Positions 49,186 to 62,716 of a stretch of 64,000 nt of DNA are shown one piece after another. The stretch is from Pezizomycotina sp. ARF18. Taxonomy: Eukaryota; Ascomycota. A program made the position numbers and the translations under genes. The stretch is taken from assembly GCA_002224055.1 (NCBI GenBank), contig AZLU01000022.1:124001-188000 (forward strand), read 5' to 3'. How positions within the stretch are numbered: the stretch's first letter is position 1; each line of letters begins with the position of its first letter. The notes under the pieces are model-generated. The model had not been told where the DNA came from. It did no database searches and was given only the letters and a program-made list of their open reading frames with translations.

Positions 49186-51400
49186 GCTGTCTTGAAGTTA
49201 GACCTTTCAAAGTGGATGGTTTTGAAAGCATTCCTAACCTGCCATTATACACAACACGAATTCCAAGATTCATGGGCATACGCGCACCAGATAATCCGGA
49301 TAATCTTGTAAGATACTTATTGAACATTTCCTTTCCAGAGATTTTGAATGAGTGCCCTTGAAGAACATAGACGGGAGCCGTTTAAAGCTCCCCGTCGCTC
49401 AAGCGAGCGAATGGACTAGATCCTTAAACCGCAATAATAATCCTCCGCACCAACTTGCCAAATGAAGAAAGACAGGCGAAAGCTATAGGGCTGTTAATGC
49501 CTCAGTTACTCATACTGCTAAAAAAACAATTGCTTAATAGAAACAAAACTAGAAAAGGCGAGTCTTTTCTACCTAGAAGTGGAAGGACGAAAACAATTCG
49601 TGGAGGTTGAGATCTTAGTTTTCACGGAGCTGAGGAAGGTTTGCCGTTGCGCTAGTCAACGCCAATATCGTTCATCCCGGTTATTATAATTCAGCCTCAC
49701 CAGAGATACCACCAACGCTACCTGGAGTATAATACCTGATCCTTAACCTGGTTTAGTTAGCAGGATAGCTTCAAGGTCCAGAACATCACCTGAGATTAAA
49801 ATGTCCCCGGGCCATGGCTCCTGAAGCCATGATCTCCGAATGTCTTGCATTAATGAACCACTGGAGATATGGAGGAAATGAACAATGGTATTGGAATCTC
49901 AATTGCTTTGAACCCTTCAATTGACGTCTAATCCTCGCTTGTTACACAAATTCAATTGTGCCTTAGCTTTCAAACTCGAGATCGGTATGAAAAAAGCTTT
50001 GCTCAAAAAGTTTTCTTTCTTTCTTTTTTTTTTCAATTTCGGGTTGGGTCTATAAAACCTTGATTTCCGAGTTGCGATGACATCAAAATACGTAGATCTC
50101 CGCTTGTAACCGCACAACTCCAGGCAGCGACGCGACGTTGCAAAAGCGATGGGGCAAAATATGCCATGCCGGACATCCACGTTTCGTTTCTAGCAGAAGT
50201 AAAGAAATCAAGGAACTAACCGATCCTTTGCAAATTCTTCTTTCAGCTTCAGAAAAATTCCCTCAATATTGATCCTGCCTCGTCCCCAGATTTCTTTTGG
50301 AAAAGAAGGCAGATGCTCTCCAGAATTGACGTCTTCTTTGGTGGCGGCGCTATTACTAACAGTTAACTGCAGTCCCTCAGTTTACTTCCGAGATTTGATG
50401 AAGAGGGCGATTCTTTATCGAGAGACCGCCTGCGATTTGAGTCTCAGAAGAGCCTCGAGCTCCGCCAGGCTACCATATTCGGAAAAAAAAAAAAAAAAAA
50501 AACAGTAACAACAACAAAAGAGTAAGTTCACGAAAGGATGATTAGCATAAGATTGATCACCATGCGGAAGGTGAAAATTCTTCTCACGCTATCTGCCGGA
50601 TCTTCCATCTCGCTGAGATTCTACAAGTCCATAGTCTCAAGTTTTGTAATTTTCCGTTTCTTATAGATTTCTTCTCAGCTCTTTCGGAGGTCCATATACC
50701 AAGTACAAAAAACGTTCTCATCAAGTTGCAGGTGTTACAAGCAACATTACCCTTGGCACTGCAAGGAAGCTTCTCTGCATGTTGCTTGTTCATGCAGTAA
50801 AGATTTGCTAATAAAAAAGGCGTTTTCCGTATATTTTCTCCGAGAGACCGCTGCCCTGAAAAGGGACCAAGGATCCGCAGTAGCTGCCTATTATTGTCAA
50901 AATCCCCATGCTAGCCACATCTCGGCTATCAATGATGAATTGTAGCTTTTTGAGGGCCTTGCGAAAAATTCAACGGCGTTCATGGATCATTGATCTCAAC
51001 GGGGAAATGGTTGGACTTTCCCTGGAGGAAGATCGTCCGTCTTACTGCTTAATAGCTTGGAGGTTACACTCTTAGAGACATGTTGACACATGATGGAGCT
51101 CACTGGGGTTACTGGATATATATATTAACGGTCCATTGGGACGTCGTCCCCGCAAATTCTCTTCTTCTCTTCAATTCTCTATAAGGCCAGTTTTGAGTTT
51201 TCTTCCCACGAGCAAAGTTTAAGCTTAAAGATACTTAAAATTCGCGCATTTATTTGTAGTGGATTTTAAGATTTCAAAATCGTGGCTTTTCATTATAAGG
51301 TTCCTTTTGAATTCTTTTGGAGAAGGGAAAGCTTCGGAGCTAAACCTTTAAATTCACTCCTTTCCACTGAACCTAGCTGTTGATTCCCAACTGATTAGCA
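44460..51400. other. Gene desert
   Basis: About 7 kb of mid-GC DNA without a recognisable gene. The longest frames (46582-46968, 46788-47075) have no motif and sit in degenerate sequence. A T tract of about 34 bases lies at 49150-49184. Compositionally it is unlike the A/T-rich intergenic DNA next to genes, which suggests old, mutated repeats or dead genes. A CT-rich stretch just before 51401 is the likely permease promoter. Confidence 0.45.
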
Positions 51401-53154
51401 ATGGAGGAAAAGCGAAAGACGCCGAACGATACTTCCCCGGCGGAGTCGATGCAAGGAACCATGGGGAATCGTACGTGATGGACAATCATGGAGAGCCCGA
51501 CCAAAATGCGGCGCCGGGTCTGCAGCGGAAACTTAAGGCCAGGCACATTCAGGTATACATTGTAACCATCTCTTGCAGCTTCATAACTTATCTAACGTGC
51601 CCTCTTCTTTAGATGATAGCAATAGGCTCGAACATCGGAACAGGTCTTTTCGTCGGAAGTGGTCTCGCCTTAAACACCGGCGGTCCCGCCGCCCTCGTCG
51701 CCGCATTCATCCTCATCGGTGTAGCACTGATGCTGATGATGCAAGCCCTCTGCGAAATGACTGTAATCCTACCCGTCTCCGGTTCCTTCACCCGCTATGC
51801 GACCCGCTTCATCGATCCGCGCTCGGTTTCGCGATGGGATGGCAGTACTGGCTCTGCTGGGTTGCCGTCTTCGCCGCCGAGCGACGGCTCGAATATCCTC
51901 ATAAAGTACTGGACGGATAAAATACCGACCGCGGCGTGGATCACGATTTTTATATGTATACAGGTCGCGATACACTGCTGCCCCGTGCGGGTGTTTGGCG
52001 AAGTCGAGTTTCTGGTTTCGACGCTGAAGGTTATAGCCGTTATTGTGTTTATTATAATCACATGGGTTATCATGGCGGGCGGCGGACCGACGGGGCAGAA
52101 ACACGGCGCGGAGTATTGGAGCGATCCGGGAGCATTAGCGAACGGGTTTAAAGGTCTCGCGGCGGTCTTCGTCACCGCGGCGTTCGCGTGCGGTGGTACG
52201 GAGATGGTGGGGATCGTTAGCGGCGAATCGGAAGCGCCGCGATATAACCTTCCCGCGCAATTAAGACATTAGTGCGTTCACCCATATTTCCACTCGTAAG
52301 TAATTATGGCTAACATTATTCTTTATAGATGGCCCGTATTTTCATTTTCTACGTCGTTACAATGCTCTTCCTCACCTTCGTCGTCCCTTACAACTCCGAC
52401 CGCCTCCTGGGAGCCCGCACCGCCGCTTCTTCCCCGTTCGTCATCGCGATCGAAAACGCAGGCATTAAAGTCCTCCCGCACATCTCAACGCCGTAATTCT
52501 CATTTGCGTATTATCCGTCGGTAGTGTATCCATTTACATTTCCTCCCGCGTCATGGTCGCAATGGCAGAAGACGGCTTCGCGTGGTCGCGGTTCGCCCGC
52601 ACCGATCGCGAGGGTCGCCCCGTCCTCGCCCTCATTGTCACGGGAATTTGCGGATCTGGTCTCGCTTTTTTAAATTGCAGCGAGACCGGCGCGCAGGTAT
52701 TCAGCTGGTTCACATCGCTCAGCGGTCTCGCATTCTTCATCGCATGGCTGGTTATCTTCGCTTGTAACTGGCGGTTCCACGCCGCGTTGAAAGCACAGGG
52801 TGATAAAGCGCTCGAAGACGAGTTTAACTACAACTCGCCGTTTTGGCCGTATCCATCGATCATCGGAGCTATAGCTGTGGCTTTTATGATCGCGTGCCAG
52901 TTTTACGTTTGCGTTAGTCCCGTTGGAAAGAATGTCGGCGATGCGAAGAGTTTCTTTAGCGGGTTCATTGGTATGCCGGTGTCTTGGTTATGTGGATCGG
53001 GTATAAGGTTATTAAGAGGACGAAGGTCATCGACCTGAAGGATATCGATTTGAACACGGGTAGGAGACCGATCGACGAGGCTGAGATACAGATGATGATG
53101 GAGTATAGGGCTTTACCACGGTGGAGGAAGGCCATGAGCTACGTTCACTTCTAA
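51401..53154 (+). CDS. Amino-acid permease (APC superfamily, Gap/INDA1-like)
   Basis: Plasma-membrane proton-coupled amino-acid transporter with about 12 helices. The start MEEKRKTPNDTSPAESM precedes a cytosolic tail, KLKARHIQ and an intron (51553-51612, CTAAC branch). MIAIGSNIGTGLFVGSGLAL then forms the first-helix substrate-binding motif. Further landmarks: ALVAAFILIGVALMLMMQAL, CEMTVILPVSGSFTRYATRF, GFAMGWQYWLCWVAVF, EYWSDPGALANGFKGL and FACGGTEMVGIVSGES. A second intron (about 52271-52328, GTGCGT...TATAG) is followed by FIFYVVTMLFLTFVVPYN, SPFVIAIENAGIKVLPHI, LSVGSVSIYISSRVM and a C-terminus ending AMSYVHF, stop 53152-53154. Expected length about 540 residues fits. A few single-base frame changes interrupt it. 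The exact substrate is not deducible. Confidence 0.85.
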
Positions 53155-56100
53155 AGTGAATAACTAAAAAAGCGGGCGGAAATTTTGTTCTTTAATATAA
53201 CATCTGATTATTCTCTGGTAAATCCTAAGAATATTGAGATAAGTGCTACGAGTTGTCTTTTTTTTGTCCAAGTTTAATGTACATGTAAACCACCTTTTAG
53301 GGGGATCTGACAGAACTAAATAGCTGTGCTTGCCGAGCGGGTGCCTGCTGTTATTTGTACTTTAGGTATGCTAAATCAATTCCAAAAGTTTGTGTTAATG
53401 GAAATGCCGTGTTAAAAGTTATTCAGCGAGAGGAATCGCGTGTCTGGTGGACTCATCAAGGGAGTCTTATTGTATCTACCATTCGTGTATTGTAGAAATC
53501 TGGTACCGGGAGGTCTAGATGTATTTGATGTGAATCTCTCGTAGAAACCATGATAACCATCGAGTTTCAAAATACAAGGCTGAAATTCTATAATCGTTAA
53601 TAGCTAAGCTGATGAAGTAGTATCACTGATATAAACCTGCGTAAATTAATATATTCTAGGTCTAGTTATTCTACTTTGGAACCACTGCATGACTGTACCT
53701 AGCTTGCTTATAGTGTTCCAATAAGATCATTTTCTACAATATAGAACATAATATAGGAAATAGTTAATTAGATACGGGGAATTTTTTAGCTTCCTGTAGC
53801 ATCCCGCTGTACGGGTCTAGAAATGTAATATCCTTTTGAATGTTCTTTCCGAATCGTAGTTTAGATAGACGGCATGATTTTCTTATGGCAAAAGACGATA
53901 ATAGCACTAACTTCACCACGGAAAGGAGTCAATATGTCCAAACCTCGCTCCACGTACGTATTTATGTTGCATTGCTGTACACAGCGCGAAGCCATTATCC
54001 GGCCTGGATCTAGAGAAGATGCGGATTACCTTCAAATTATCGCTAGAAAGGCAATTCATGAGCGACTTGTAGTAGCGTTTGCGAGGACACATCTGACTCT
54101 AGTTCTACTTAGGGACTAATCAAGGCAATAATATAGTAGGAATGTGAAGCTTTGAGCTTTATCGGCTGCTGTTTCTTGATGGGGTAAAATAGCTCTCTCA
54201 AGAGCTTCACGCCAAAGGGCTCTTAATCATTCATAGTAGCATCATTCGACACTTCATCAAGCTTTTAATTGTATCCGCCGATTCCCTACTTCGATGGACC
54301 CCGCGACGGAATCTAATTATGCAACCTTGTGGACTGCTGATCAAAAAGCTACGTTATTCGTAGAAATAGCTGCTTATTACGCGTAGAGGTTGAGAACGTC
54401 GAAGGTTGAGCGATTAAATTTTCTATATCGGACTGGACGGCGTAGGGTAGGTTTTAAGGACGTACACGGTAAGGTCGAGACGGTGTTAAAATTTTCTGTA
54501 TGAATCGGGTTCAGCGAGCTACGAACCTCGCTGTTAAGCTTGAATTATCCAGAAAGCTCCTTCCAATTCAATGGTCCAAATCTACTAAAACATAGGTTCT
54601 GTGGCGGAGGCCCAAAAAATAGGAGTATTAACTGGTGTATTATCCAAAGGTCCTGCGCGTCCTTCGGTTTAGAGTGCTTATGTGGAATGGTGGACCGAAG
54701 TAGACGATATCAGTAGAGAGGCACTCGTTAGATAAAATGCCTCTGAAAGTTATAGAGGTGGTTTTGCGTCAAGTGTAGTAATATGTCGCTTGGGTGAAAA
54801 CGTCGATTGATAAAATCAAATGACACGGAATGAAGCTCAAGAAAATATCACTTTCTTCCCGCTTCCGTCTAGGGAAGTATGCCACTTTGGTTCTTCTGAG
54901 CTTTGCTTACGCGAGCATAAAAAAGAGCTAAGAGCGATTAATATCGGTTTCTGTTTGTTCTTCAAAGACCTCTTGTTATATCCAGTTTCTTCCCTCGAGA
55001 ATTCCCAATAGTGTGTTTCTAGCCTTTCTCCAGCATTCCTTCTGCGTAGACCCCGGTTGGAAAAAAAAAAAAAAAAAACGCTAGTAATCCTCTCGTTCCC
55101 CGCGTGCATCAGGAATTTCTGGTCTGTATAATGCTATAAGTAGGAGACAAATCACCTAGAATTGGTGAATTCTACGTCTAATCTGCAGATTACCTTAGAA
55201 GCGCTCAAAGAATTGGAGGAAGTTTATATCCCGAGCGAGTAAAGGTACAAGGCTGAACGATCCTCGGCCCTCTTCTAATTATGTGCAGTACCCGCTCGCG
55301 TTATGACTATACGTTGAAGCCACCTTTCGAACTTTTTCCTCTTGCCGTTAAATATAGAGCACCTTTGATAGAATTACTACAAGGGCTATATCGCGAAATA
55401 TAGAGCCTTTTCGTTTGAACAACATTTTATTACTTCTGCGCGAGTCTCTATTCATCCACACTAAGAGCTAATGTTTCTGCGTGTTACCGAATAGGAAGTC
55501 TACCCCGTAACCCACTCGACTGTACGTTCGGAACTTGTTTGCATATCAAAGCTAAGTGGTCGGAGAGGATACATTGCTGCGTTATGTATCTGGCGTAGAA
55601 CCTTCCTTGGTGATTGAAACGCGAGAAATTACAACTTTCGTATGTGCTAGAACTATGCAGTCCTCTTGACATGCTTGTATCAAGCTCCGTCTACTTCTAT
55701 AGAGTATCCATTAGCAGAGGTAACTTTTTATCACGTCGTTCTTCATTACCGTGAGATAGAAATGTTTTTTTTTGCCTCTATGGAGGGAATTACTTTCTTG
55801 TAGAGCATTTATGCGACGATATAGCACAGTGGTGACAGAGTAGTGATGGAGTTTTTATCCGCTCTACGTATCCAGCTACAATCTTCCGGCGCGTGAATGA
55901 GATATCGCCCGCGCCACTACACCTACCGAGCATTCTAAAACTATACGGTAGCCTCAACATCTCCTCGCACCTACGTTTATGTACAGGAGTTCGTTTCCGC
56001 CGGTTCATTTTAGGGAGCGTTGTACCAATTATATTAGATTTCCTCATAATCTACAATGTATTAAGTACCGCGTGCGCGTAAGTTATCCCACAGAATGATA

Positions 56101-56340
56101 GGTTCGTAATATCCATTTCGTGATTTTATACCGCGGCATAGGTTTCTACGGCGTTTAATCACATTATTCTTTGAGATGAAAGTAAACAACTATCACTTGC
56201 GGCGAATTTGTATCGGCCTCGATAATCGCAGTCTCTGGTTATCGCAGAGAAAGGTCTCAGCCTATAGGTCGCAGATAACCTGTTCTTGATCCAAGTTTAT
56301 GAATTTTAGATCATATATATAGCGAAAACATTTGCTAAAG
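53155..56340. other. Gene desert
   Basis: Mid-GC DNA with only short frames and no recognisable product. A short A tract (about 55061-55078) is present. Words resembling the repeat block to the right occur (for example AAGTGTAGTAATA near 54772), so older copies may extend here. Confidence 0.4.
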
Positions 56341-59300
56341 TATCGCAAAAGCCGTCTCGTGATAATAATGACTATGAGCGACTTCCACCTCGTCGCCACA
56401 AGGATCATCGTTCTTTCCTTATTACAAAAATTTATCCGAGCCGACTAACGCCGCCATTCGATGGCCTTACAGTTGGACTTATGTCATAGGGGCACTTCCG
56501 TCGAAAAGGTAGAAAACTACTAGATTATGTAAAGCCTGTATATCCATCAAGCGCGAAAAGATGGAATAGTTTACGCCTCTATGCTTGGGGTCGTTGTATC
56601 GCTTCGGCTTCCTTCAAATGGCGGACGCGTTGATTATAAAACGCCGGTGCTAACTATAAGAAGTGTAGTAATTACCAAGTTATGAAAGTAGCCTCGTCAA
56701 CCGGTCTTCGTTTGTATCCGGATCTCGGCAGCGTTCGTTTCCCGACAGTCTGTATAGAAACGACTGTCTCCGTCTTGAAATACTGTACCGATATTCCTCG
56801 GCATAAAAAGTGAAGACTTGTCGTAGCTCACCTTTTTCTAGAGCTTATCGAAGGGCTCAACATCAGCGACACAATTCTACTAAATCTAAAATATGACACC
56901 CCGGGCTACGGCACGAAAGCATCGTCCCATGTTTCCCTAAGCGATTTGGGAATATAAGCTGTTGTTCGGAACTAAGTTTTTGATCGGGATTTTCAGCTGG
57001 TCGTTTAGAAAATCCCCAGCTGGACTTAACTTACGTCTTTATCTTCATCCCCTTTTCCCTCTCCTTCTATTATTTATTCTGACGCGGTAAAGTTAACTGT
57101 ACTTATACATTGCTCGGAGCCAACGCTAAGGTCTCTAGAACCCGCCTATGCATTCCTTCCGCTGCGTGCTTTAATTACCGGTGGACACATTCTCCGTAAT
57201 TTATCACGCGGTATTACTCAAGGCTTTATTTGATATGATCTGCGGCCGTGACCGCCCTCGTTGCTCTCAGCCTAGCTAGATTTATAGCTGAGGACGATGT
57301 TTTCGGACGTTGCTCAACTTCGCTATCAAATCTTTAGGTATAACCATCCATGAGAGCGAATCGGCTGGATACTACTTATCGTCTTGTTCCATAACTGAAG
57401 GTACTTATGTATCTTGTCTGTGCTGGTAAAACATGTCGTTACTAATTTTAATAAGTGTCGAGATATTTGACTAAGTTATTATAATAAGTGGAGAATTTGG
57501 GCGTTTTTTAATTTATAGCCAGTTCTCCAAACTGGAAACAATATCGTATCCGAGGACGAGCCCCTTCTCGTCAAGAGGAACGCTGATGAACTTCAGATCT
57601 CTATGTCGAGAACAAACAAGCGATGGCCTGTGCATCTGATAATTTCAGTTTACTGATTTTATACCCCGGGGTACGGCTCTATGCCATTTAAAACAATATT
57701 TCAATCAAAGTAGACAGCTACCAGAGGTCGTCCGCGTCTTTGAACCGAATATGAATTTATAGTCGTCCCGATCGGGCACATTTTACAGAACGTTAATTAT
57801 AAGGCGTTCTCCTAGAGCATAATAAAATTCGTATTGCTAGGGCGAAAAGGTAGAGGGACACAGGATTTGCAAAAAGGCTATGCTGCGTTCTTTATACGGG
57901 AACAGTTAGCTATCACACCATCGCTAGGAGTATCGCCCTATTCTTCACCCCACCAAAATCTTTTCTGCATCGATCGATCTGGTTCACGAACCTCGCGGTT
58001 TCTGTATCCCACAACGCTTCTTTCTCCGAAGCTAGAAGATTACTACAGTTATGGCCCGTGCAACGTACAACCGCAAAAATATCGATTAAAAACATCTATA
58101 TACGGCGGTATTCGTGAATTTGAAGTCTTTATCGGCAGATCTCGTATTGATAATAAAGCGCTGCTAGTAAGTGCGTAATAACTACCAAATTATGAATGCC
58201 GTCCCATCCATGCCGAATACAGGAGGGTTGGTTTGTTACGTTTCTATCCGGCGGATTCCATCTCCGCTACAGTCTTTATAAATAGGGCCTGGATTTTGCG
58301 CAAGGTACTGGTTGTTAAAACCTATGATGAAGAGTAGAAAACTGGGGTACGGGCTCCCGTTGATCTGTGATTATTTGGCGCTGATGGGATGACGTCTTCT
58401 AATGCACGGCAAGATGCGTTGCATAAAGAGCTATGGCGCGAAAGCTTCGTCTCCGTATTTTCCCTATGCGATTAAGAAGCTGTGCATTATACGTTCAGCG
58501 TGTTTGTTTGAGAGTTGGGATCGAGAAAGAGGAGAGCTATCGCTTCTTGCGACTTCCCACGTCTTCGACTTTATCTCCCCTTTCCATCTCCTTATCTTCT
58601 CTTTTCCGATGCTGGCTACGTTGGACAGCCTTCTCCTCGGGATAGATGTACACGGGACTGGCCAATTTATTTCTTTCATCTTCGTTTTCAAAATTATCAT
58701 ATAGGATTTCTCTGATAGCTCTCTCGCGAGGTTGCCATCGATGGGTGTTTGCTGTTTGCTGTCCTCTCTAACACCGAGTAATCCTAGAAGGATTATCGGG
58801 GCAGGGCAGATGATCTACCACTAATTTACACATTCATAGAACGAGGACTGAACCTACGTTGATTTACTTCATCAGATCAGTGGTTATCTTGAACGCGCGG
58901 ACCTTCTGGTTACTTATAGATTGTCTTTTCAAGGCGAAATTTTCAATCCTGTATCACGCTTAGCTTCTTGGCACGCCGTTACTTATGTTGTCCGTAGACA
59001 TGTCGAGATCTTGTTTACCGTTATCCGATTAGCAGAAAACGGCAGCTGGTTCTTTTCTCAAAAAGAAAGAATATCAGTTCTTGTTCACGATTTCCCATCC
59101 GTTGGTATCATCGTAACCTCGTACTCACCCCCATACGCGTACAATTAGAAAGGAAGCAGATACTCTTAGGTTGGTGTTGGCGTTTGGTCAAGCGGATATC
59201 CTGAGGTCGGTAAACCTTTTTTCAGTGAAGTGAAAAGTATACTTTTTTTCTACACTGGGTACTTGCAATACGATCGATAGCAGTAAAATTTCACCTTCAT

Positions 59301-61100
59301 CACCTCAAGATCGCATATCAGAAGAAGACGCGTGAAATTGTAAATTATTTATTTTTACTTTGCCGAAATCCTTTGCGTACCTTATCGCAACTGGAGGTAC
59401 TACTGGAAAGGGAGCGATCATTTGTTTACTGCAAGCGAAATCATATTTACTTTTGCTTTGATAATCTCCGCACGAAGATTTCTTCATTTGATATACTTCT
59501 GGATGGCTTTCGGTGGATAGACTTAGTCTTACCGTGCTGGTTATCGATCGAGGGCAGGCGGCCGGAAGGTACAGTGCAAGATTACTAGACTATGGTTCCA
59601 AGCGCAAACGGCCAAGTAGATTCACTGATTAAATTTCTATCCGTGGATGTTGGTGAAATTGCAGTCCTTCTGAATGATAGGCATGTTGATAAAAAAAAAA
59701 GTTAGGCACGGAGTGCGTCATAGTCACCGAGTTGAGTTATAAACCCTACAAAAACGTCGGGACGTAGATTCGTACTTTCTATCGCGTCTCCATCTCCTTC
59801 AGTCTTCTAGAAAGGTCCGCCTTCCCCGTAACATGCTGGCCCTTAACATTTATGAAGGAGATGACGGCTGCTGTAGCCGGCTTTTTCTCAAGGTTTTATC
59901 ATGGGAGCTTGACCGCCATGAGACAAACTCTACTGAGCGCGAAGTATGATGCAAAGGGGGAGCTATCGCGCAAAAACATCATCCCATTTTTCTAATTGAA
60001 ATAGAGACTATAATTCACGACGTTGTGGATTCATTATATAGAAGTTGATGCTAAAAAGCGAAGTGTTATGAACTTGACCATCCGCAGTGGTTTAGAAATG
60101 CATTAGCTAGGCTTATCCGTAGGGGATCCTCCGACCTGGACATCTTTTTCTCTCCTTCCGTTCTCTATGCATGGATAGTATAGTCGCATGCGGTTATTCC
60201 TTGATTGGAAAACATTGGCAGATGTGCCTAGAACACGCCTATATATTCCTTCCATAGCGTTCTTTAACTAATTATACTGTGTTGTTCCAATCTAAAGGGA
60301 GACTATGGTCTTCCGCTTTTTCGATCCATTTCCTGGATGTTTAATGGGAAAAGAGGGAGGGTATCCTTCTCCTAAACTCGTAACTAAGCTTTTTTTTTTG
60401 GCCGAGGGGGAAAAACTTCTGGTTACGAGACTGTCCCTCTCCGTTTTTCGTCGTTGAGAAAATCCCATAGCTAGACTTATACCAAGATAAATCATCGTTC
60501 TGGATATCTCGTTTCTTTCTTTCCCCTTCTCCTTCCGACGATGGCAAAGTTGACTGCACTTATGTAATGGCTCCGGACCACTGGCAGTATTCATAGAACT
60601 AGCCTATGTCGTGCTTCAGCTGCTGTCTTTAGCTATCGGTGTACACATGCTCGGCTCCTCCACCACACGGCAATGTTTCAAGGTTTTGTTTGCTATGAGC
60701 CACTGCCGTAAAATTATTCTACTACAGACTTATACCGCAAGCTACACACTTTACTCTTAGTCAAAAACAGCCTTATAAGCAGAACGGGCATTTTGGGATG
60801 TTGTTCTGATTCGCTGTCAAAAGTTAAGTATGGTTGTGGGGCGCGTTTCAGCTAAATACTGCTTATGGCTTTTGTTCGTCGCGAAAGGCGTTTGATTATA
60901 ATGCCTTTTTCTAGGCCGGTAGGTCGTGACTTGATATGATACGTGTTGAGACATTGCCTACGATATTCGAAGTATGGAAGACGGGCCTTTTTCAATTTAT
61001 AGGTGCGTTTGTTCTTTGGGAAGGAACAATATAATACGTTAACAAAGACCTTCGCGTAGTCTGATCCGTCGTTTTGGCGTTAACTTTATGAGACGGTGCG
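56340..61100. repeat. Ancient tandem-like repeat block, about 1.5 kb period
   Basis: Homologous strings recur in order. AGTGTAGTAATTACCAAGTT (about 56667), AGTGCGTAATAACTACCAAA (about 58170) and AGTGCGTCATAGTCACCGAG (about 59713) are one set. CACGAAAGCATCGTCCCATG (about 56921), CGCGAAAGCTTCGTCTCCGT (about 58436) and a weaker form near 59967 are another. The clearest pair is 57007-57560 against 60457-61050: both contain a GTTAACTGTACTTAT/GTTGACTGCACTTAT word, a GGTGGACACAT/GGTGTACACAT word, and end with TTTTT(C)AATTTATAG and GGAA(G)GAACAATAT(A)-like words. A partial extra copy lies at 60080-60280. No coding sequence or transposon signature is recognised. Confidence 0.55.
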
Positions 61101-62620
61101 ACGGAGAAAAGCAGATACTTTTTACGGACACTGCGTGGCGAGATGCCGTGTATTTGCTACATCTTTTTTTAGTGAAACCGTAAGTATAATTCGCCGCGTT
61201 GGGCCATTGCAGTGAGGAGGGCAGCTGTAGAAAACAACGGGAACGAAGTTCAAGCTCGCATATGAGTGGAAGCTGCGAGAGATCCTACTTCAGCTTTACC
61301 TGCCTGTCCTTTTCTGGGTTATGTGGCGGGAGTTTTCAACCATCGAAAAGGAGTAAAATCTCTGCTACAAATAACCATATACATTCTATCGTGTTGTCGC
61401 GGTAAATCCTTCATTTTGATATAACGGCTTCAGTTTGCAGGATACATTTTTGAGGACGCCTCACGATGCCATATGATCTGTTACTTGGAAGTATCCGACG
61501 AACTAATGGTGCGTAGTATTCGTTACTTGGTTTATCCGTAGCGAAGTGACCACAGGTAAAACATAAACCAAAAACATTATTGTCTATCGTAGAAGACGAA
61601 AGTGTTTCGATTCCGAGTATATAGCGCCTGTGGTATCTAATTAAGATTTGATCGGTAAAGAAGCAAAGGGAAGCTTAATGCTATGAGAATCTGTCGTTTG
61701 CCGGAACCTTCGAATGAATATGGATGAATCACTCAGCGTCCCTGGAAGAAAAGAAATGTTAAATTAATTTAGTATAAAATTCGAGCTACTTCTACTAAGA
61801 TACAGACTCTTATTTCTACTAAATTCTGCTTTATTGCAGTACTAGAAGAGGGGAAGTTATTTGTGAATAAGTAGTTGAAGTTGGAGTATTTTTTGTTCGC
61901 GACTGAATAATATTGTGCTGGCAAATTTTTTATTTATTGATAATTTTTTTTCTTTCTTCTCCATTAAGGAAGAAATGATAATAATATTTGTCCATTTCGT
62001 CGACAATCAACAAGCCAACTTCGTAATATACTTGACAAAAAAAATAAGCATAATAACACCTTGATGTCTCCCAGTTTCAAGAATCTGAGGCAATCGGCAG
62101 CCAAAAAATTCCACGACATATCTGATTCCTTGTAAGTTCAAGGTGCTATGCTTATTTATTTATTTAATTGTTTTTATTTTATTTTATTTTTATTTTCCTT
62201 GGCAATTTTGGACCCAATATCAATTTCAATTCTCGTCTCCCTTCTCTTTAACATCCCATCATCACCATTCCCTTCCCATTTTTTCTTATTCTCTTCAATT
62301 ACCACCGTCAATCAAGATCCCTTCCTCTCTTTCCCTAGAGTCCAGTCGTTTCTTCCATCACCGGTCTTTACAGGTGGATTGATAGCTTCAAGTGGGTTCA
62401 AGATACTACTCACTGAACACGCTGTTGCTCGATCACTGTTCTGTGGATGTGGTGGAAGTCTATTACTGCTACTCTTGCCCTTCTCTATTTTAACCTTTTG
62501 ATCATCACCTCGACAAACTCTTTCTTTCTTCTCAAACACCAAAGTCTTTATCATTATTGTTTAAACTCTTTATCATCACTTTCTTATTTGTTTCCGTTTA
62601 AGCTTTGACCTCTCGAAAAC
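61100..62620. other. Spacer and probable promoter/leader of the right-edge gene
   Basis: No gene recognised. 61100-62040 resembles the desert to the left. From about 62150 the plus strand becomes T-rich then CT-rich (62240-62600), as is usual for fungal promoters and 5' untranslated leaders. Confidence 0.4.
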
Positions 62621-62716
62621 AAATGTCAAGCAACTCTTCTCCATCACCTCGAAGCAAGACACCTAAACTAACCACTTCTCAACCCCCTCATCCCCCTCTC
62701 GCTGCAAATTTAACAA

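Noticed and set aside
62143-62501. Hydrophobic plus-strand frames before the right-edge gene
   Set aside because: T-rich and CT-rich leader/promoter DNA gives Phe/Leu/Ser-rich frames; no family or start context supports a gene.
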